The notes beneath the pieces are model-generated. The model saw nothing but the letters and a program-made list of their open reading frames with translations, was not told the DNA's origin and made no database searches. A stretch of DNA of 64,000 nt. It comes from Micromonospora sp. NBC_00421 (GTDB lineage: Bacteria > Actinomycetota > Actinomycetes > Mycobacteriales > Micromonosporaceae). Made by a program: the position numbers and the translations under genes. Of this stretch, positions 8,963 to 16,973 are shown piece after piece; within the stretch, counting starts at the first letter, position 1, and every line of letters begins with the position of its first letter. Where the stretch lies: positions 5,584,001 through 5,648,000 of the forward strand of contig NZ_CP107929.1 in assembly GCF_036017915.1 (NCBI RefSeq), given 5' to 3'.

Positions 8963-9404
8963 GCTCCGCCAGCTCAGCCCGAATCAGCTCGGCGATACGT
9001 TCCCGTGCTGACGCCTGCTGCGGAGGGCGGGTCGGCCAGATCCGTCCCATGTGGTCGTCTTTCCACCGCGGTACGACGTGGAGATGCAGGTGGAACACCG
9101 ACTGCGTCGCGACCTCACCCGCCGAGCTGATGAGATTCATGCCCTGCGGGCGCAGGGCCCGCCTGATCGCCGCACCAACGACCGAGGCCGCCCTCGCCAC
9201 CGGCGCGACGTCAGCAGCTTCCCCGTCCCAGAAGTCGCGGAGGTGCCGCCGCGGCACCACAAGGGTGTGCCCCACCGCAGCTGGCCGGACCGGCGGAAAC
9301 GCGATGACCTGCTCGTCCTCGTACACCAATATCACCGGTTCCCGTCCTGCGACGATCGCGCAGAAGACGCAGTCGGAACGCCGGGCGTCATTTTCCATGC
9401 TCAC
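8952..9404 (-). CDS. HIT-family nucleotide hydrolase/transferase
   Basis: Length 150 aa. An N-terminal zinc-type Cys pair (DCVFC, residues 12-15) and the catalytic histidine triad FHLHLHVVPR at 104-113, with a conserved GHTLVVPRRH near 45-54, identify the HIT superfamily (HINT/Fhit-like). Members hydrolyse nucleoside phosphoramidates or dinucleoside polyphosphates; the His in HLH-x-H is the nucleophile. Start is GTG 9404 or ATG 9398, and neither has a strong ribosome site. The gene stands alone on its strand. Substrate unknown. Confidence 0.88.
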   Translation of the reverse strand: MSMENDARRSDCVFCAIVAGREPVILVYEDEQVIAFPPVRPAAVGHTLVVPRRHLRDFWDGEAADVAPVARAASVVGAAIRRALRPQGMNLISSAGEVATQSVFHLHLHVVPRWKDDHMGRIWPTRPPQQASARERIAELIRAELAELRP

Positions 9405-9645
9405 ATCTTGCCGAGTCCGGTCGCTGGGACGTCGGCCCCACAGCGAAGGCCGCCACCGGTCCGTGCACCTCGGCGACGGCGATCGTCCGGTGGAGCGCGA
9501 CGATCGGGGATCGGCCGTGAGTGTCAGTCACCGTCGGATGGGCGACACCTCGTCTTTTAAATCCACTGTGGACGTACGGTATGTTGCCCGCAGCCGTTGC
9601 CAGGCAAGCGCTCCCGCCGCCACCGCCGACGAAGGACCGATACAG

Positions 9646-10968
9646 ATGTACGACGCGATCGTGATCGGTGCCCGCTGCGCGGGCGCGTCCACCGCGCTGC
9701 TGCTCGCCCGGCAGGGCCACCGGGTGCTGGTGGTGGACCGCGCCTCGTTCCCCAGCGACGTCATCTCGACGCACTTCCTCTGGCCGCACGGGATGTCCTA
9801 CCTCAACCGGTGGGGTCTGCTGGACGAGGTCCTGGCGGTCACCCCGGCCCACACCACAGTCGAGGTGGTCAACGACGGCATCCGGCTCAGCGGTTCGGTG
9901 CCGCCGGAGCTGCTGCGGGAGTACTTCCGGGACCTGCACGGCGACGACTCGGGAGTGGTGCAGAGCTACGCCTCGGTGCGGCGTCGGGTGCTCGACCAGA
10001 TCCTGGTCGACGCGGCGGCCGGGGCCGGTGCCGAGGTACGCACCAACGTCACCGTCCGTGAGCTGATCGTCGAGGACGGACAGGTCGTCGGCATCCGTGG
10101 GCGCGGCGTCGACGGGGAACCGGTCGAGGAGCGGGCCCGGATCGTGGTCGGCGCGGACGGCCGGAACTCGTTCGTCGCCCGCGCGCTCGACCTGCCGAAG
10201 TACGACGAGCGGCCCCGCTGCACGTTCGCCTACTGGAGCTACTGGTCCGGCTTCGACCTCGGCCCGGCCCAGCTGCACCGGCGCGGCCGGCTGGCCTGCG
10301 CGGTGGTGCCGACCAACTTCGACCAGAACATGGTCCTGGTCTGGGGGCCGAGTGAGTGGTCCCGGGAGTTCCGCGCCGACGTACCGGGCAACTACCAGAA
10401 GGCGCTGGACTTCGTCAGCCCCGAGCTGGGCGAGGTGGTCCGGCTCAAGGGGACCCGGCAGGAACGCATCTACGGCACCCTGGACCAGTCGGCCTTCCTC
10501 CGGCCGTTGCACGGCCCCGGCTGGGTGCTCGTCGGGGACGCCGAGTCGGCCAAGGACCAGTGCACGGCGATCGGCATGACCCACGCCTTCCGCGACGCCG
10601 AACTGGTCAGCGCCGCCCTCGACGGATGGCTGCGCGGTACCGCGTCCATCGACGAGGCGATGACCGGGTACGAGAGCCGCCGCCGGAGCCAGAACGCCGC
10701 CGCCTACCACGACTACGTCTGCACGCTGGCCGAGATGCGCCCGTACCGGCACGACGAGTTGCAGCTCTTCGTCGCGTTGCGCGGCAACCAGCAGGAGACC
10801 GACAGGTTCATCGCCACCCACGCCGACGTCGCCCCGGTGTCGGAGTTCTTCCAGGCGTCCAACCTCTTCCTGCTCAACGACGCCGCGAAGGAGTCATCCG
10901 CCGACCACCCGGTCTTCGCCGACTTCGCCGAGACGTCCCGCATGTACCAGCAGAACCTGTTCGCCTGA
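9646..10968 (+). CDS. FAD-dependent oxidoreductase/monooxygenase (PHBH-like fold)
   Basis: Length 440 aa. ATG start with GAAGGA 9 bases upstream. The N-terminal dinucleotide site reads IVIGARCAGAS (residues 6-15) with an acidic VVDR ending strand 2. Residues 168-174 (VGADGRNS) are the DG motif, and a GWVLVGDAESAKD segment near 300 is the third flavin motif. Together these place it with p-hydroxybenzoate hydroxylase/geranylgeranyl-reductase-like flavoproteins. It precedes the alpha-oxoamine synthase by 23 bases and they are surely cotranscribed, so it probably hydroxylates or reduces that enzyme's product or its precursor. Substrate unknown. Confidence 0.85.
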   Translation: MYDAIVIGARCAGASTALLLARQGHRVLVVDRASFPSDVISTHFLWPHGMSYLNRWGLLDEVLAVTPAHTTVEVVNDGIRLSGSVPPELLREYFRDLHGDDSGVVQSYASVRRRVLDQILVDAAAGAGAEVRTNVTVRELIVEDGQVVGIRGRGVDGEPVEERARIVVGADGRNSFVARALDLPKYDERPRCTFAYWSYWSGFDLGPAQLHRRGRLACAVVPTNFDQNMVLVWGPSEWSREFRADVPGNYQKALDFVSPELGEVVRLKGTRQERIYGTLDQSAFLRPLHGPGWVLVGDAESAKDQCTAIGMTHAFRDAELVSAALDGWLRGTASIDEAMTGYESRRRSQNAAAYHDYVCTLAEMRPYRHDELQLFVALRGNQQETDRFIATHADVAPVSEFFQASNLFLLNDAAKESSADHPVFADFAETSRMYQQNLFA

Positions 10969-10991
10969 ACACGCACCAGGGAGACGACACC

Positions 10992-12545
10992 GTGACCATC
11001 GAGCTGGACCAGCGTGAAGACGGCGAACTGATCGGGATCATCCTCCAGGCGGCCGGGCGGGGGGATTTCGAGACCATGGCGCGTACCGCGTCGGAGGTCT
11101 CCGAGATGACCCGCAACTGGGCCACCCACATCCCCTGGGACGACCTCGCCGCCCTCGACGGGGCCGACGGGGAGCTGGCCCGGGTCGTCGAGGACCTGAC
11201 CGAGATGTGGGAGCCGGCCCACCTGCGCAACCCCGTCGACCCCGACGAGGAGTACGCGCTGGACAAGAACGCGTACGACTTCTACCGACCCGCCGGGCGC
11301 AACCTGCTGACCCGTACCGAGGACTTCTACGACTGGGTGCAGGCCCGCCGCCGTACCGAGACCTGGCAGTACTCCCGGGTGTTGGAGGCCGCGCCGGACA
11401 GCGTCGCCCAGATCACCAACGACCTGGGCCGACGCGCCCGGGGCATCAACTTCAACTCGCAGGACTACCTGTCGTTCAACACCCACCCGGCGATCCGGGA
11501 GGCGGCGGCCAGGGCGATGCACGACTACGGGCCGCACAGCGCCGGTTCGCCGATGGTGCTCGGCAACACCCGCATCTCCGACGACCTGGAAGCCGCCCTC
11601 GGTGACCTGGTCGGGCTCGACCACGTGACGCTCTTCCCGACCGGCTGGGCCGCCGGCTTCGGCGCGGTCGTCGGCCTGGTCCGGCAGTCCGACCACATCC
11701 TGATCGACCGGCTGGCCCACTCCTGCCTCCAGCAGGGTGCGCGGGCGGCCACCCGCAACGTGGTCCGCTACGAACACCTCAACGTCGAGGCGGTACGCCG
11801 GCACCTGACCGAGATCCGGGCCACCGACAGCCGCAACGGCATCCTGGTGGTCACCGACGGGCTCTTCTCGGTGGACGCCGACTGGCCGGACCTGGTCACC
11901 CTGCAACGTGTCTGCCGGGAACACGACGCCACGCTGCTTGTCGACGTGGCGCACGACCTGGGCTCGATGGGACCGGGCGGCACGGGCGTGCTGGGGATGC
12001 AGGGCCTGCTCGGCGAGGTCGACATCGTGATGGGCGCCTTCTCCAAGACGTTCTGCTCCAACGGCGGCTTCGTCGCGTCCCGCTCGCCGGCCCTGAAGCA
12101 GTACGTCAAGATGTTCGGCGGCTCGCACTTCTTCTCCAACGCGCTGTCCCCGGTGCAGACCGCCGTGGTGCGCGAGGCGGCCAGGATCATCCGCTCGCCC
12201 GAGGGGGACGTGCTGCGCGACCGGCTCTTCACCGCGATCCACGCCCTGCGCGACGAGCTGACCGGACGGGGCCTGACCTGCATGGGTGAGCCGTCGCCGA
12301 TCGTGCCGCTGCTGATCGGCAACGAGAAACTGGCCCGTACGGCGAACCGGCTGCTCTTCGACCGGGGGGTACTGGCGTTCATGGTCGAGTTCCCGGTGAC
12401 CCCGACCGGCTCGTCCCGGTTCCGGCTCCAGGTGCAGGCCGGGCACCGGCCCGAGGAGGCCCGCGAGGCGGCCCGGATCATCGAGGGCGCGCTCGCCGAC
12501 TCCCGCGCCTACCTGTCCAGCGCGTTCGGCAGCGCGCCCCGCTGA
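10992..12545 (+). CDS. Alpha-oxoamine synthase-family PLP enzyme with N-terminal extension
   Basis: Length 517 aa. GTG start with AGGGAG upstream. Residues 1-145 are an unassigned acidic, helical extension. Residues 150-510 form a fold-type I PLP enzyme close to 8-amino-7-oxononanoate synthase, 2-amino-3-ketobutyrate CoA ligase and CqsA: FNSQDYLSF, then GSPMVLGNTRISDDLEAAL, LVDVAHDLG (Asp318 and His321) and the PLP lysine in GAFSKTF (Lys352). Such enzymes condense an amino acid with an acyl thioester and release CO2. No acyl carrier protein or ketosynthase is nearby, so the acyl donor is probably a CoA ester. The flavoprotein upstream suggests a small two-enzyme pathway to an oxidised aminoketone. 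Confidence 0.85.
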   Translation: MTIELDQREDGELIGIILQAAGRGDFETMARTASEVSEMTRNWATHIPWDDLAALDGADGELARVVEDLTEMWEPAHLRNPVDPDEEYALDKNAYDFYRPAGRNLLTRTEDFYDWVQARRRTETWQYSRVLEAAPDSVAQITNDLGRRARGINFNSQDYLSFNTHPAIREAAARAMHDYGPHSAGSPMVLGNTRISDDLEAALGDLVGLDHVTLFPTGWAAGFGAVVGLVRQSDHILIDRLAHSCLQQGARAATRNVVRYEHLNVEAVRRHLTEIRATDSRNGILVVTDGLFSVDADWPDLVTLQRVCREHDATLLVDVAHDLGSMGPGGTGVLGMQGLLGEVDIVMGAFSKTFCSNGGFVASRSPALKQYVKMFGGSHFFSNALSPVQTAVVREAARIIRSPEGDVLRDRLFTAIHALRDELTGRGLTCMGEPSPIVPLLIGNEKLARTANRLLFDRGVLAFMVEFPVTPTGSSRFRLQVQAGHRPEEAREAARIIEGALADSRAYLSSAFGSAPR

Positions 12546-12621
12546 CCGGTGCACTGCCGAGCCGCGCCCGGTCCACTATGGCGTAGTGTGTCGGTCCGGT
12601 AGCCGTGCGGAGGTGAGGAGC

Positions 12622-13644
12622 GTGCCACCACGCAGACCGAAACGAGCGAAGGGCCAGCGGAGGCCGGCCGTACCCCAGCAGCAGCCGACGGTCCCGCAAC
12701 CGGAGCCCCGTTCGCAGCCGGCGGCTCCCCAGCCACAGCCGCCGGCCACGCCGCAGCAGCCGGTGGACGAGCAGTCGGATACTGCGGCTGACCGGTCCTC
12801 ACGGCGAAAGCTGCTGCTGGCGGCGGGTGGCGCGGCGGCCAGCGCGGTGATCGGCACGGTGATCGGCGCGGTCGCCAACCGGATCACCTCGTCGGAGCAG
12901 GCGGTACGCGACGACCGCGCGGTCGAGCAGGCCAAACGGACGGAGGCTCAGCGGAAGCCGCCGATCGCGGTCAACGCCTACTACTACAACCGCTCCGACG
13001 AGCCGGCGGCCTGGATCCTGCCGGCGCCGCTGACCGGCGACCAGCGGCGGGGACTCCTCACCCGACGGCATCAGTTCATCGACGAAGAGGTCACACGCGC
13101 CTTTCCGGACGCCGTGTACGGGGCGGTGGACGTCCCCGATAGCCGTCTCACCCGGGTGCTCACCCGGATCCGGATCTCCACGGTCGGCCAGTGGACCGGC
13201 CCGGTGTTCGTCAGGCAGATCCGCGCCCGGGTACTCAAGCGCTCCGCGCCGATGTCCGGCACTCTCCTCTTCCGGGGAAGCCAGGGTGACGGAGAACCAC
13301 TGGAGATCGGTTTCAACCTGGACGAGCCGGACAGCATCGCTCGTGTGATCAACCCGAAGAACGACACACTCGGCGCGGCCTACGTGGACCGTCATACGCT
13401 GACCCTCTCACCGGGTGAACCGTTGACCATCGACGTCCAGGCGTACACCGACCGGTCGTACTGCGAGTGGGTCGTCGAACTGGAACTCGATCTCCAGGGC
13501 GAGAACCGCGTACAGGTGGTCGACGACCACGGCCGGCCGTTCCGCAGCACCGGCCTGGCCCCCCGCTACCAGGACCGCTACTTCGTGCACTTCACCAACG
13601 GCTGGACGGCGGACGGTGCCGGGCCACCCGTCTGGCGACTGTGA
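12622..13644 (+). CDS. Membrane-anchored protein of unknown function (Pro/Gln-rich N-terminus)
   Basis: Length 340 aa. GTG start with GGAGG 8 bases upstream. A basic, Pro/Gln-rich cytoplasmic stretch (1-60) leads to one hydrophobic helix (KLLLAAGGAAASAVIGTVIG, about 66-85). The extracytoplasmic part from about 115 is beta-rich (YYYNRSDEPAAWILP; TLTLSPGEPLTIDVQAY) with no catalytic motif I know. The stop overlaps the next start (GTGA), so the two are coupled and probably act together. Confidence 0.7.
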   Translation: MPPRRPKRAKGQRRPAVPQQQPTVPQPEPRSQPAAPQPQPPATPQQPVDEQSDTAADRSSRRKLLLAAGGAAASAVIGTVIGAVANRITSSEQAVRDDRAVEQAKRTEAQRKPPIAVNAYYYNRSDEPAAWILPAPLTGDQRRGLLTRRHQFIDEEVTRAFPDAVYGAVDVPDSRLTRVLTRIRISTVGQWTGPVFVRQIRARVLKRSAPMSGTLLFRGSQGDGEPLEIGFNLDEPDSIARVINPKNDTLGAAYVDRHTLTLSPGEPLTIDVQAYTDRSYCEWVVELELDLQGENRVQVVDDHGRPFRSTGLAPRYQDRYFVHFTNGWTADGAGPPVWRL

Positions 13645-14486
13645 ACACCGGCCGGCGGCAGACCGGATCAGCCCTGCTCGTCGTCGTCCTGGTCCTGCCC
13701 GCACTGCTGGCCTTCGGCATGGTCCGGCTGCTCGGCACGCGGGACGGCGGGAAAGACCGGGCGGAGCCGCCCCCGCCGGTGAGCCCGTCCGGCGCGGTCG
13801 ACTCCGGGCCCGCCATCGACCTGGCCGCCCGGATCACCGGCACCGCGTACAGCACCGAGCTGACCTTCGAGATCAACCGGGACCGGGCCGAGGCGGGGCC
13901 ACCGCCGCAGGTCGGAGACTGCCGCCAGTTCGCGGAGTGGGCTCAGCGCAACGGCGGTTTCCCGGTGGGCGGCGAGCCGGTCCAGACCCTGTCGGTGCAC
14001 GCGCGGCGCAGTCTCGACGTGAACTGGGTATCGGTGACGGCGGTACCGGTCGCCGAGGTCGAACTCACCAAGGAGGACGGCCCCTGGGTGGAGCTGGCCT
14101 GCCGCGACGATGCCCCGTCCCCGTCCCCGTCCGTCCCCCGAGGCGAGGAGGAGGGGAACATCGACCGGCCGCACGTCCTCACCGCCGGGCAGACGATCGA
14201 ACTGCCCGTCCCGCTGCAGGCCCCCGACGACACCGGTGAGGCGTTTCCGCGCGGCGTGGTCGACTACCAGCTCGACGTGCGGATCGAGATCGACGGGGTG
14301 GTACAGGAACACGTGCTGCGCAACGGCTCCGTCCCCTTCCGGTGTTGTGGACGCATCACCTACATGGGCTTCCAGGCGGCCCGGTACGAATGGCGGCTGT
14401 CACCCTCCCGCTCGCTGCGGTACTGCCCCGAACTGCGGTACACCCTGGAACCGCCACCGGAGCGGTGCGAGACCACCCGACGCTAG
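13641..14486 (+). CDS. Membrane-anchored protein of unknown function
   Basis: Length 281 aa. Starts at a GTG overlapping the previous stop. A single N-terminal hydrophobic helix (SALLVVVLVLPALLAFGMV, about 9-27) is followed by a Pro-rich linker and an extracytoplasmic domain with six or more Cys. In order along the chain it repeats themes of its neighbour (an early beta strand, then LTAGQTIELPVPLQ, then DYQLDVRIEID), so the two may be distant paralogues. No enzyme motif is visible. Confidence 0.65.
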   Translation: MNTGRRQTGSALLVVVLVLPALLAFGMVRLLGTRDGGKDRAEPPPPVSPSGAVDSGPAIDLAARITGTAYSTELTFEINRDRAEAGPPPQVGDCRQFAEWAQRNGGFPVGGEPVQTLSVHARRSLDVNWVSVTAVPVAEVELTKEDGPWVELACRDDAPSPSPSVPRGEEEGNIDRPHVLTAGQTIELPVPLQAPDDTGEAFPRGVVDYQLDVRIEIDGVVQEHVLRNGSVPFRCCGRITYMGFQAARYEWRLSPSRSLRYCPELRYTLEPPPERCETTRR

Positions 14487-14509
14487 GTGGCCGGGGTCGG
14501 GGTGCCGGG

Positions 14510-14546
14510 CGCCCGCTGCCCCCGGGTGGGCCGGGGGCAGCGGGCG
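14510..14546. terminator. Bidirectional hairpin terminator
   Basis: Perfect 16-bp inverted repeat (14510-14525 with 14531-14546) and a 5-base loop, between the convergent genes ending at 14486 and 14560. No U tract, as is usual for high-GC actinobacterial terminators. Confidence 0.7.
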
Positions 14547-14559
14547 GCGCAGGTGCGGG

Positions 14560-15051
14560 CTAGGAGAACTTGACCGAGCCCGCCCGGTTGCTCCAGCCGT
14601 CGCCGATGTTGCCGAGGTTCGACGACTGATCGATCCACGTCGAGGCGGCGCCCCCGAAGTTCACCTTGTTGAAGAATTTGACGTCGCACTGGTTGTAGGT
14701 GTGCACCGAGCTGACCCGGTTGCCCCAGCCGATGCTGTTCAGGTCGTCCCACTGCCATTCATTGTCGTAGCCGGAGGTGCACTCGCGGGACTGGGTCCAG
14801 GTGAACGTTCCACCAGCGGTGTCGTAACCGGTGTTGTCGTAGAAGATGGCAATCGTCAGCGCCGCAGCCGAGACACCGCTGAGGCGTCGGGCCTGCTGCT
14901 GGTCGCTGGCACAGGTGATCCGACCGGTGTCCAGGTTGGCTATGCAGTGCCGGTTGGAGGATTGATCGGCGGTAGCAGCCACCGCAGGGCTCGCGGTGCC
15001 CACCACAGCGATGCTCAATAGCAGGGCGAGGGTGCTGATCGACTTTTTCAC
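14560..15051 (-). CDS. Secreted beta/gamma-crystallin-like (peptidase inhibitor I36-type) protein
   Basis: Length 163 aa. GTG start with GGGAGA upstream. A classical signal peptide (KKSISTLALLLSIAVVGTASPAVAA) covers about 26 residues. The mature C-terminal part (about 90-163) has crystallin-like Greek-key spacing: C-TSGYDNEW, WGNRVSSVHTYNQC and YN-x-V-FGGAAS-type turns, ending DGWSNRAGSVKF. Similar small Streptomyces/Micromonospora secreted proteins are annotated as peptidase inhibitor family I36. Calcium binding or inhibitor activity is not shown. Monocistronic. Confidence 0.7.
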   Translation of the reverse strand: MKKSISTLALLLSIAVVGTASPAVAATADQSSNRHCIANLDTGRITCASDQQQARRLSGVSAAALTIAIFYDNTGYDTAGGTFTWTQSRECTSGYDNEWQWDDLNSIGWGNRVSSVHTYNQCDVKFFNKVNFGGAASTWIDQSSNLGNIGDGWSNRAGSVKFS

Positions 15052-15300
15052 GCATGTCTCCCAGGTGAACAGCGAATGGGCCACGAACGGGACTGGTCAC
15101 TTTCGTCGATGATCCTGTCACGATGAATCACCACGGGCGCTCTGAGCGAGCAATTAATCGAATGCCGGCGATGAAACTGCCAAGATGAGGGATGAGGGGC
15201 CGGCACCGTGCGTAGCGCCCTGTGCTGCGGGCTGGGCGTGCGGGCAGCCGGAGTGTCGGTGTTGACGCAGGTGGAGTGACGTGGTGTGCTCACAACGCTA

Positions 15301-15323
15301 ATGAAAACCGTAGTCGTTATCAT
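15301..15323 (+). promoter_or_regulatory. Possible Zur (zinc uptake regulator) box
   Basis: An imperfect palindrome of two 10-base arms, ATGAAAACCG and TCGTTATCAT, about a 3-base centre, immediately before the ribosome site of the SCO5389-family gene. TGA-AAAC/GTT-TCA half-sites recall actinobacterial Zur operators, though their spacing here differs from the common 7-1-7 form. The Zur-type gene lies convergently 500 bases away. A TTGACG at 15262-15267 could be the -35. Confidence 0.45.
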
Positions 15324-15335
15324 CTAAGGAGGATC

Positions 15336-15728
15336 ATGTCTCTCACCGTGCCACCCACCCTGCTGGAAGCCGCCGAAGCGGGTCCGGTCGACGACCGGGA
15401 ATTCATCGCCTGCGTACGGGACTCCCTGCCGTACGCCTGGCAGACCGTCAGCCGGGTCGTCGCCGATCTGGAGTCGTCCGGATCGGACCAGGCCGACAAC
15501 TCCGTGCCCCCGCCCGGCGAGGCGGAGCGGGGCCAACTGCTGCGTGCGCTGGCCAGCGACGCCATCCGGTCCAGCCTGGAGCGCCACTTCGGGGTGAAGC
15601 TGGCGTTCCAGAACTGCCACCGGGTGGCCGCGTTCCGCCCCTCGGCAGTTGACGGCACGCCCTACCGCCGGTTCGTCTCCACCCGTGGGCAACTCCTGAA
15701 CCAGTCCCCCGAGTTGCGGAACTGCTGA
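15336..15728 (+). CDS. SCO5389-family protein
   Basis: Length 130 aa. ATG with an excellent AAGGAGG 15326-15332. The pattern DDREFIACVRDSLPYAWQ, then VPPP-x-E-x4-GQLLRALASDAIR, LERHFGVKLAFQNCHRVA and a terminal RGQLLNQSPELRNC is that of the small cytoplasmic family named after Streptomyces SCO5389. Its function is not established. The conserved Cys and His residues (CVRD, QNCHR, terminal Cys) could bind metal. The putative Zur box at its start codon and the adjacent zur gene suggest a role in zinc homeostasis, which is inference. Confidence 0.8.
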   Translation: MSLTVPPTLLEAAEAGPVDDREFIACVRDSLPYAWQTVSRVVADLESSGSDQADNSVPPPGEAERGQLLRALASDAIRSSLERHFGVKLAFQNCHRVAAFRPSAVDGTPYRRFVSTRGQLLNQSPELRNC

Positions 15729-15740
15729 CCCACCTCTGAT

Positions 15741-15788
15741 CCGGCGAGCGGGCCGCGGCGCGGTCACGCACCTCGGCCCGCTCGCCGG
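15741..15788. terminator. Bidirectional hairpin terminator
   Basis: Perfect 15-bp inverted repeat (15741-15755 with 15774-15788) with an 18-base loop, midway between the convergent SCO5389-family and zur genes. Confidence 0.65.
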
Positions 15789-15829
15789 ACCGCACGCCAC
15801 ACCGGGCAGCCGGAAAGACCCGACGTCGG

Positions 15830-16234
15830 TCAGCTGGCGCAGGCCGCGCAGGTGCCGAAGATCTCGAAGGTGTGCCCGACCTCGGTGAAGCCGTGTTCGG
15901 CGGCGACCTGGTCGGCCCACCGCTCGACAGCCGGCCCGGCCACCTCGACAGTGCTGCCGCACTGCCGGCAGACCAGGTGGTGATGGTGCCGGCTCTGGCT
16001 GCACCGGCGGAACAACTGCTCGCCGCCGGGCAGCCGGGTGGAGTCGATCTCGTGGGTGTCGACGAGCAGTTGCAGGGTGCGGTAGACCGTGGTCAACCCG
16101 ACCCGGGCCTTGCGGGCCAGCAGCATCTGGTGCAGTTGCTGCGCGGTGTGGAAACCGTCGACCTCGCGCAGCAACGCCAGCACCTCGCCGCGCTGGCGGG
16201 TGTTCCGGGTCACGTTCGGCATCGCCTGGGTCAC
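15830..16234 (-). CDS. zur: Fur-family regulator, zinc type (Zur)
   Basis: Length 134 aa. Winged helix from about 12 to 75 (TRQRGEVLALLREVDGFHTA, then VGLTTVYRTLQLL). The metal/dimer domain has the SRHHHHLVC-x2-C motif (82-92) and a C-terminal C-x2-C (GTCAACAS), giving the structural CxxC pairs of Fur proteins. The Zur assignment over Fur or PerR rests on overall resemblance to actinobacterial Zur/FurB and the candidate operator by the adjacent gene. Zur represses zinc-uptake and zinc-sparing genes when zinc is sufficient. It has its own transcript, divergent from the Rrf2 gene. Confidence 0.85.
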   Translation of the reverse strand: MTQAMPNVTRNTRQRGEVLALLREVDGFHTAQQLHQMLLARKARVGLTTVYRTLQLLVDTHEIDSTRLPGGEQLFRRCSQSRHHHHLVCRQCGSTVEVAGPAVERWADQVAAEHGFTEVGHTFEIFGTCAACAS

Positions 16235-16325
16235 CGTACCGCCGTCTCCGCTCGTCGCTCCGGCCGCCGACCGGCGACCGTCGCTGCTCCGCGCCCCCGT
16301 CGGTCCGCGCGGAGGCCGTGACCAT

Positions 16326-16340
16326 TATGCGATGCGCATA
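16326..16340. promoter_or_regulatory. Inverted repeat between zur and Rrf2 genes
   Basis: TATGCG-ATG-CGCATA: a perfect 6-3-6 palindrome, about 90 bases before the zur start and 75 before the Rrf2 start. It is AT-rich for this genome, so it could be an operator or overlap the zur promoter. The binding protein is unknown. Confidence 0.45.
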
Positions 16341-16390
16341 TGAGCACGCCATGCCCCCGAGCGGCACGGTATCGCGGACCACCCGGGCGA

Positions 16391-16413
16391 ACCAGGATGT
16401 GTAATATCCTGGT
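16391..16413 (+). promoter_or_regulatory. Rrf2 operator overlapping -10 box
   Basis: A perfect 8-7-8 inverted repeat, ACCAGGAT-GTGTAAT-ATCCTGGT, contains a good -10 hexamer TAATAT (16402-16407). Transcription would start near 16414-16415, so the operator would sit on the promoter of the regulator gene itself, the layout of autoregulated Rrf2 repressors. Confidence 0.7.
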
Positions 16414-16414
16414 T

Positions 16415-16894
16415 GTGCGGATGAGCGAGCAGGTCGAGTGGGGGCTGCACTGCTGCGTCACCCTGGCCTGGATCGGCGGCGACCACCCCATGCCCGCCGT
16501 CCGGCTCGCCGAGTGGTTCGCACTGCCCCCGGCGTACCTCACCAAGTGCCTTCAGGCCTTGACCAGGGCCGGCATCCTCCAGTCGGTGCCCGGCGCACGC
16601 GGCGGGTTCCGACTCGCCCGCCCACCGGCCGAGGTGACCGTGCTGGACGTGACGGTGGCGATCGACGGGGCCGACAACCCGTTCCGCTGCACCGAGATCC
16701 GCCAGCGCGGCACGGGGGTGGACCCCTCCGCGCCGGAGTTCCGCATCCCGTGCGCCATCAGCACCGTGATGCACCGCGCCGACCTGGCCTGGCGGCGTGA
16801 GCTGGCCGGTCACACCCTGGCCGACCTGCTCGCCGCCGCCCCAGCGGAGGCGGCCGAACGCACCCGTCGCCGCTACGCGCTGCTGCGCCGCTGA
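16415..16894 (+). CDS. Rrf2-family transcriptional regulator
   Basis: Length 159 aa from GTG 16415; ATG 16421 is the alternative. The predicted transcription start coincides with the GTG, and there is no ribosome site, so this is probably a leaderless mRNA. Winged helix: MSEQVEWGLHCC, then LAEWFALPPAYLTKCLQALTRAGIL and a wing VPGARGGFRLARP. Two Cys (FRCTE and RIPCAIS) lie in the usual Fe-S/redox loop, one fewer than the classical three. Family members sense nitric oxide, iron-sulphur status or redox. The MFS transporter 79 bases downstream is the likely target. Confidence 0.85.
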   Translation: MRMSEQVEWGLHCCVTLAWIGGDHPMPAVRLAEWFALPPAYLTKCLQALTRAGILQSVPGARGGFRLARPPAEVTVLDVTVAIDGADNPFRCTEIRQRGTGVDPSAPEFRIPCAISTVMHRADLAWRRELAGHTLADLLAAAPAEAAERTRRRYALLRR

Positions 16895-16973
16895 CCACCC
16901 CGCCGCCTCCGCCCCGACCGTCGGCCACCACACCACCACACCACCGCGATGCCGCCCGCACACCGGAGACCTC

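Noticed and set aside
15262..15290. TTGACG with TGTGCT as a definite promoter for the SCO5389-family gene
   Set aside because: The -10 match is poor, so it is mentioned only as possible under the Zur box.
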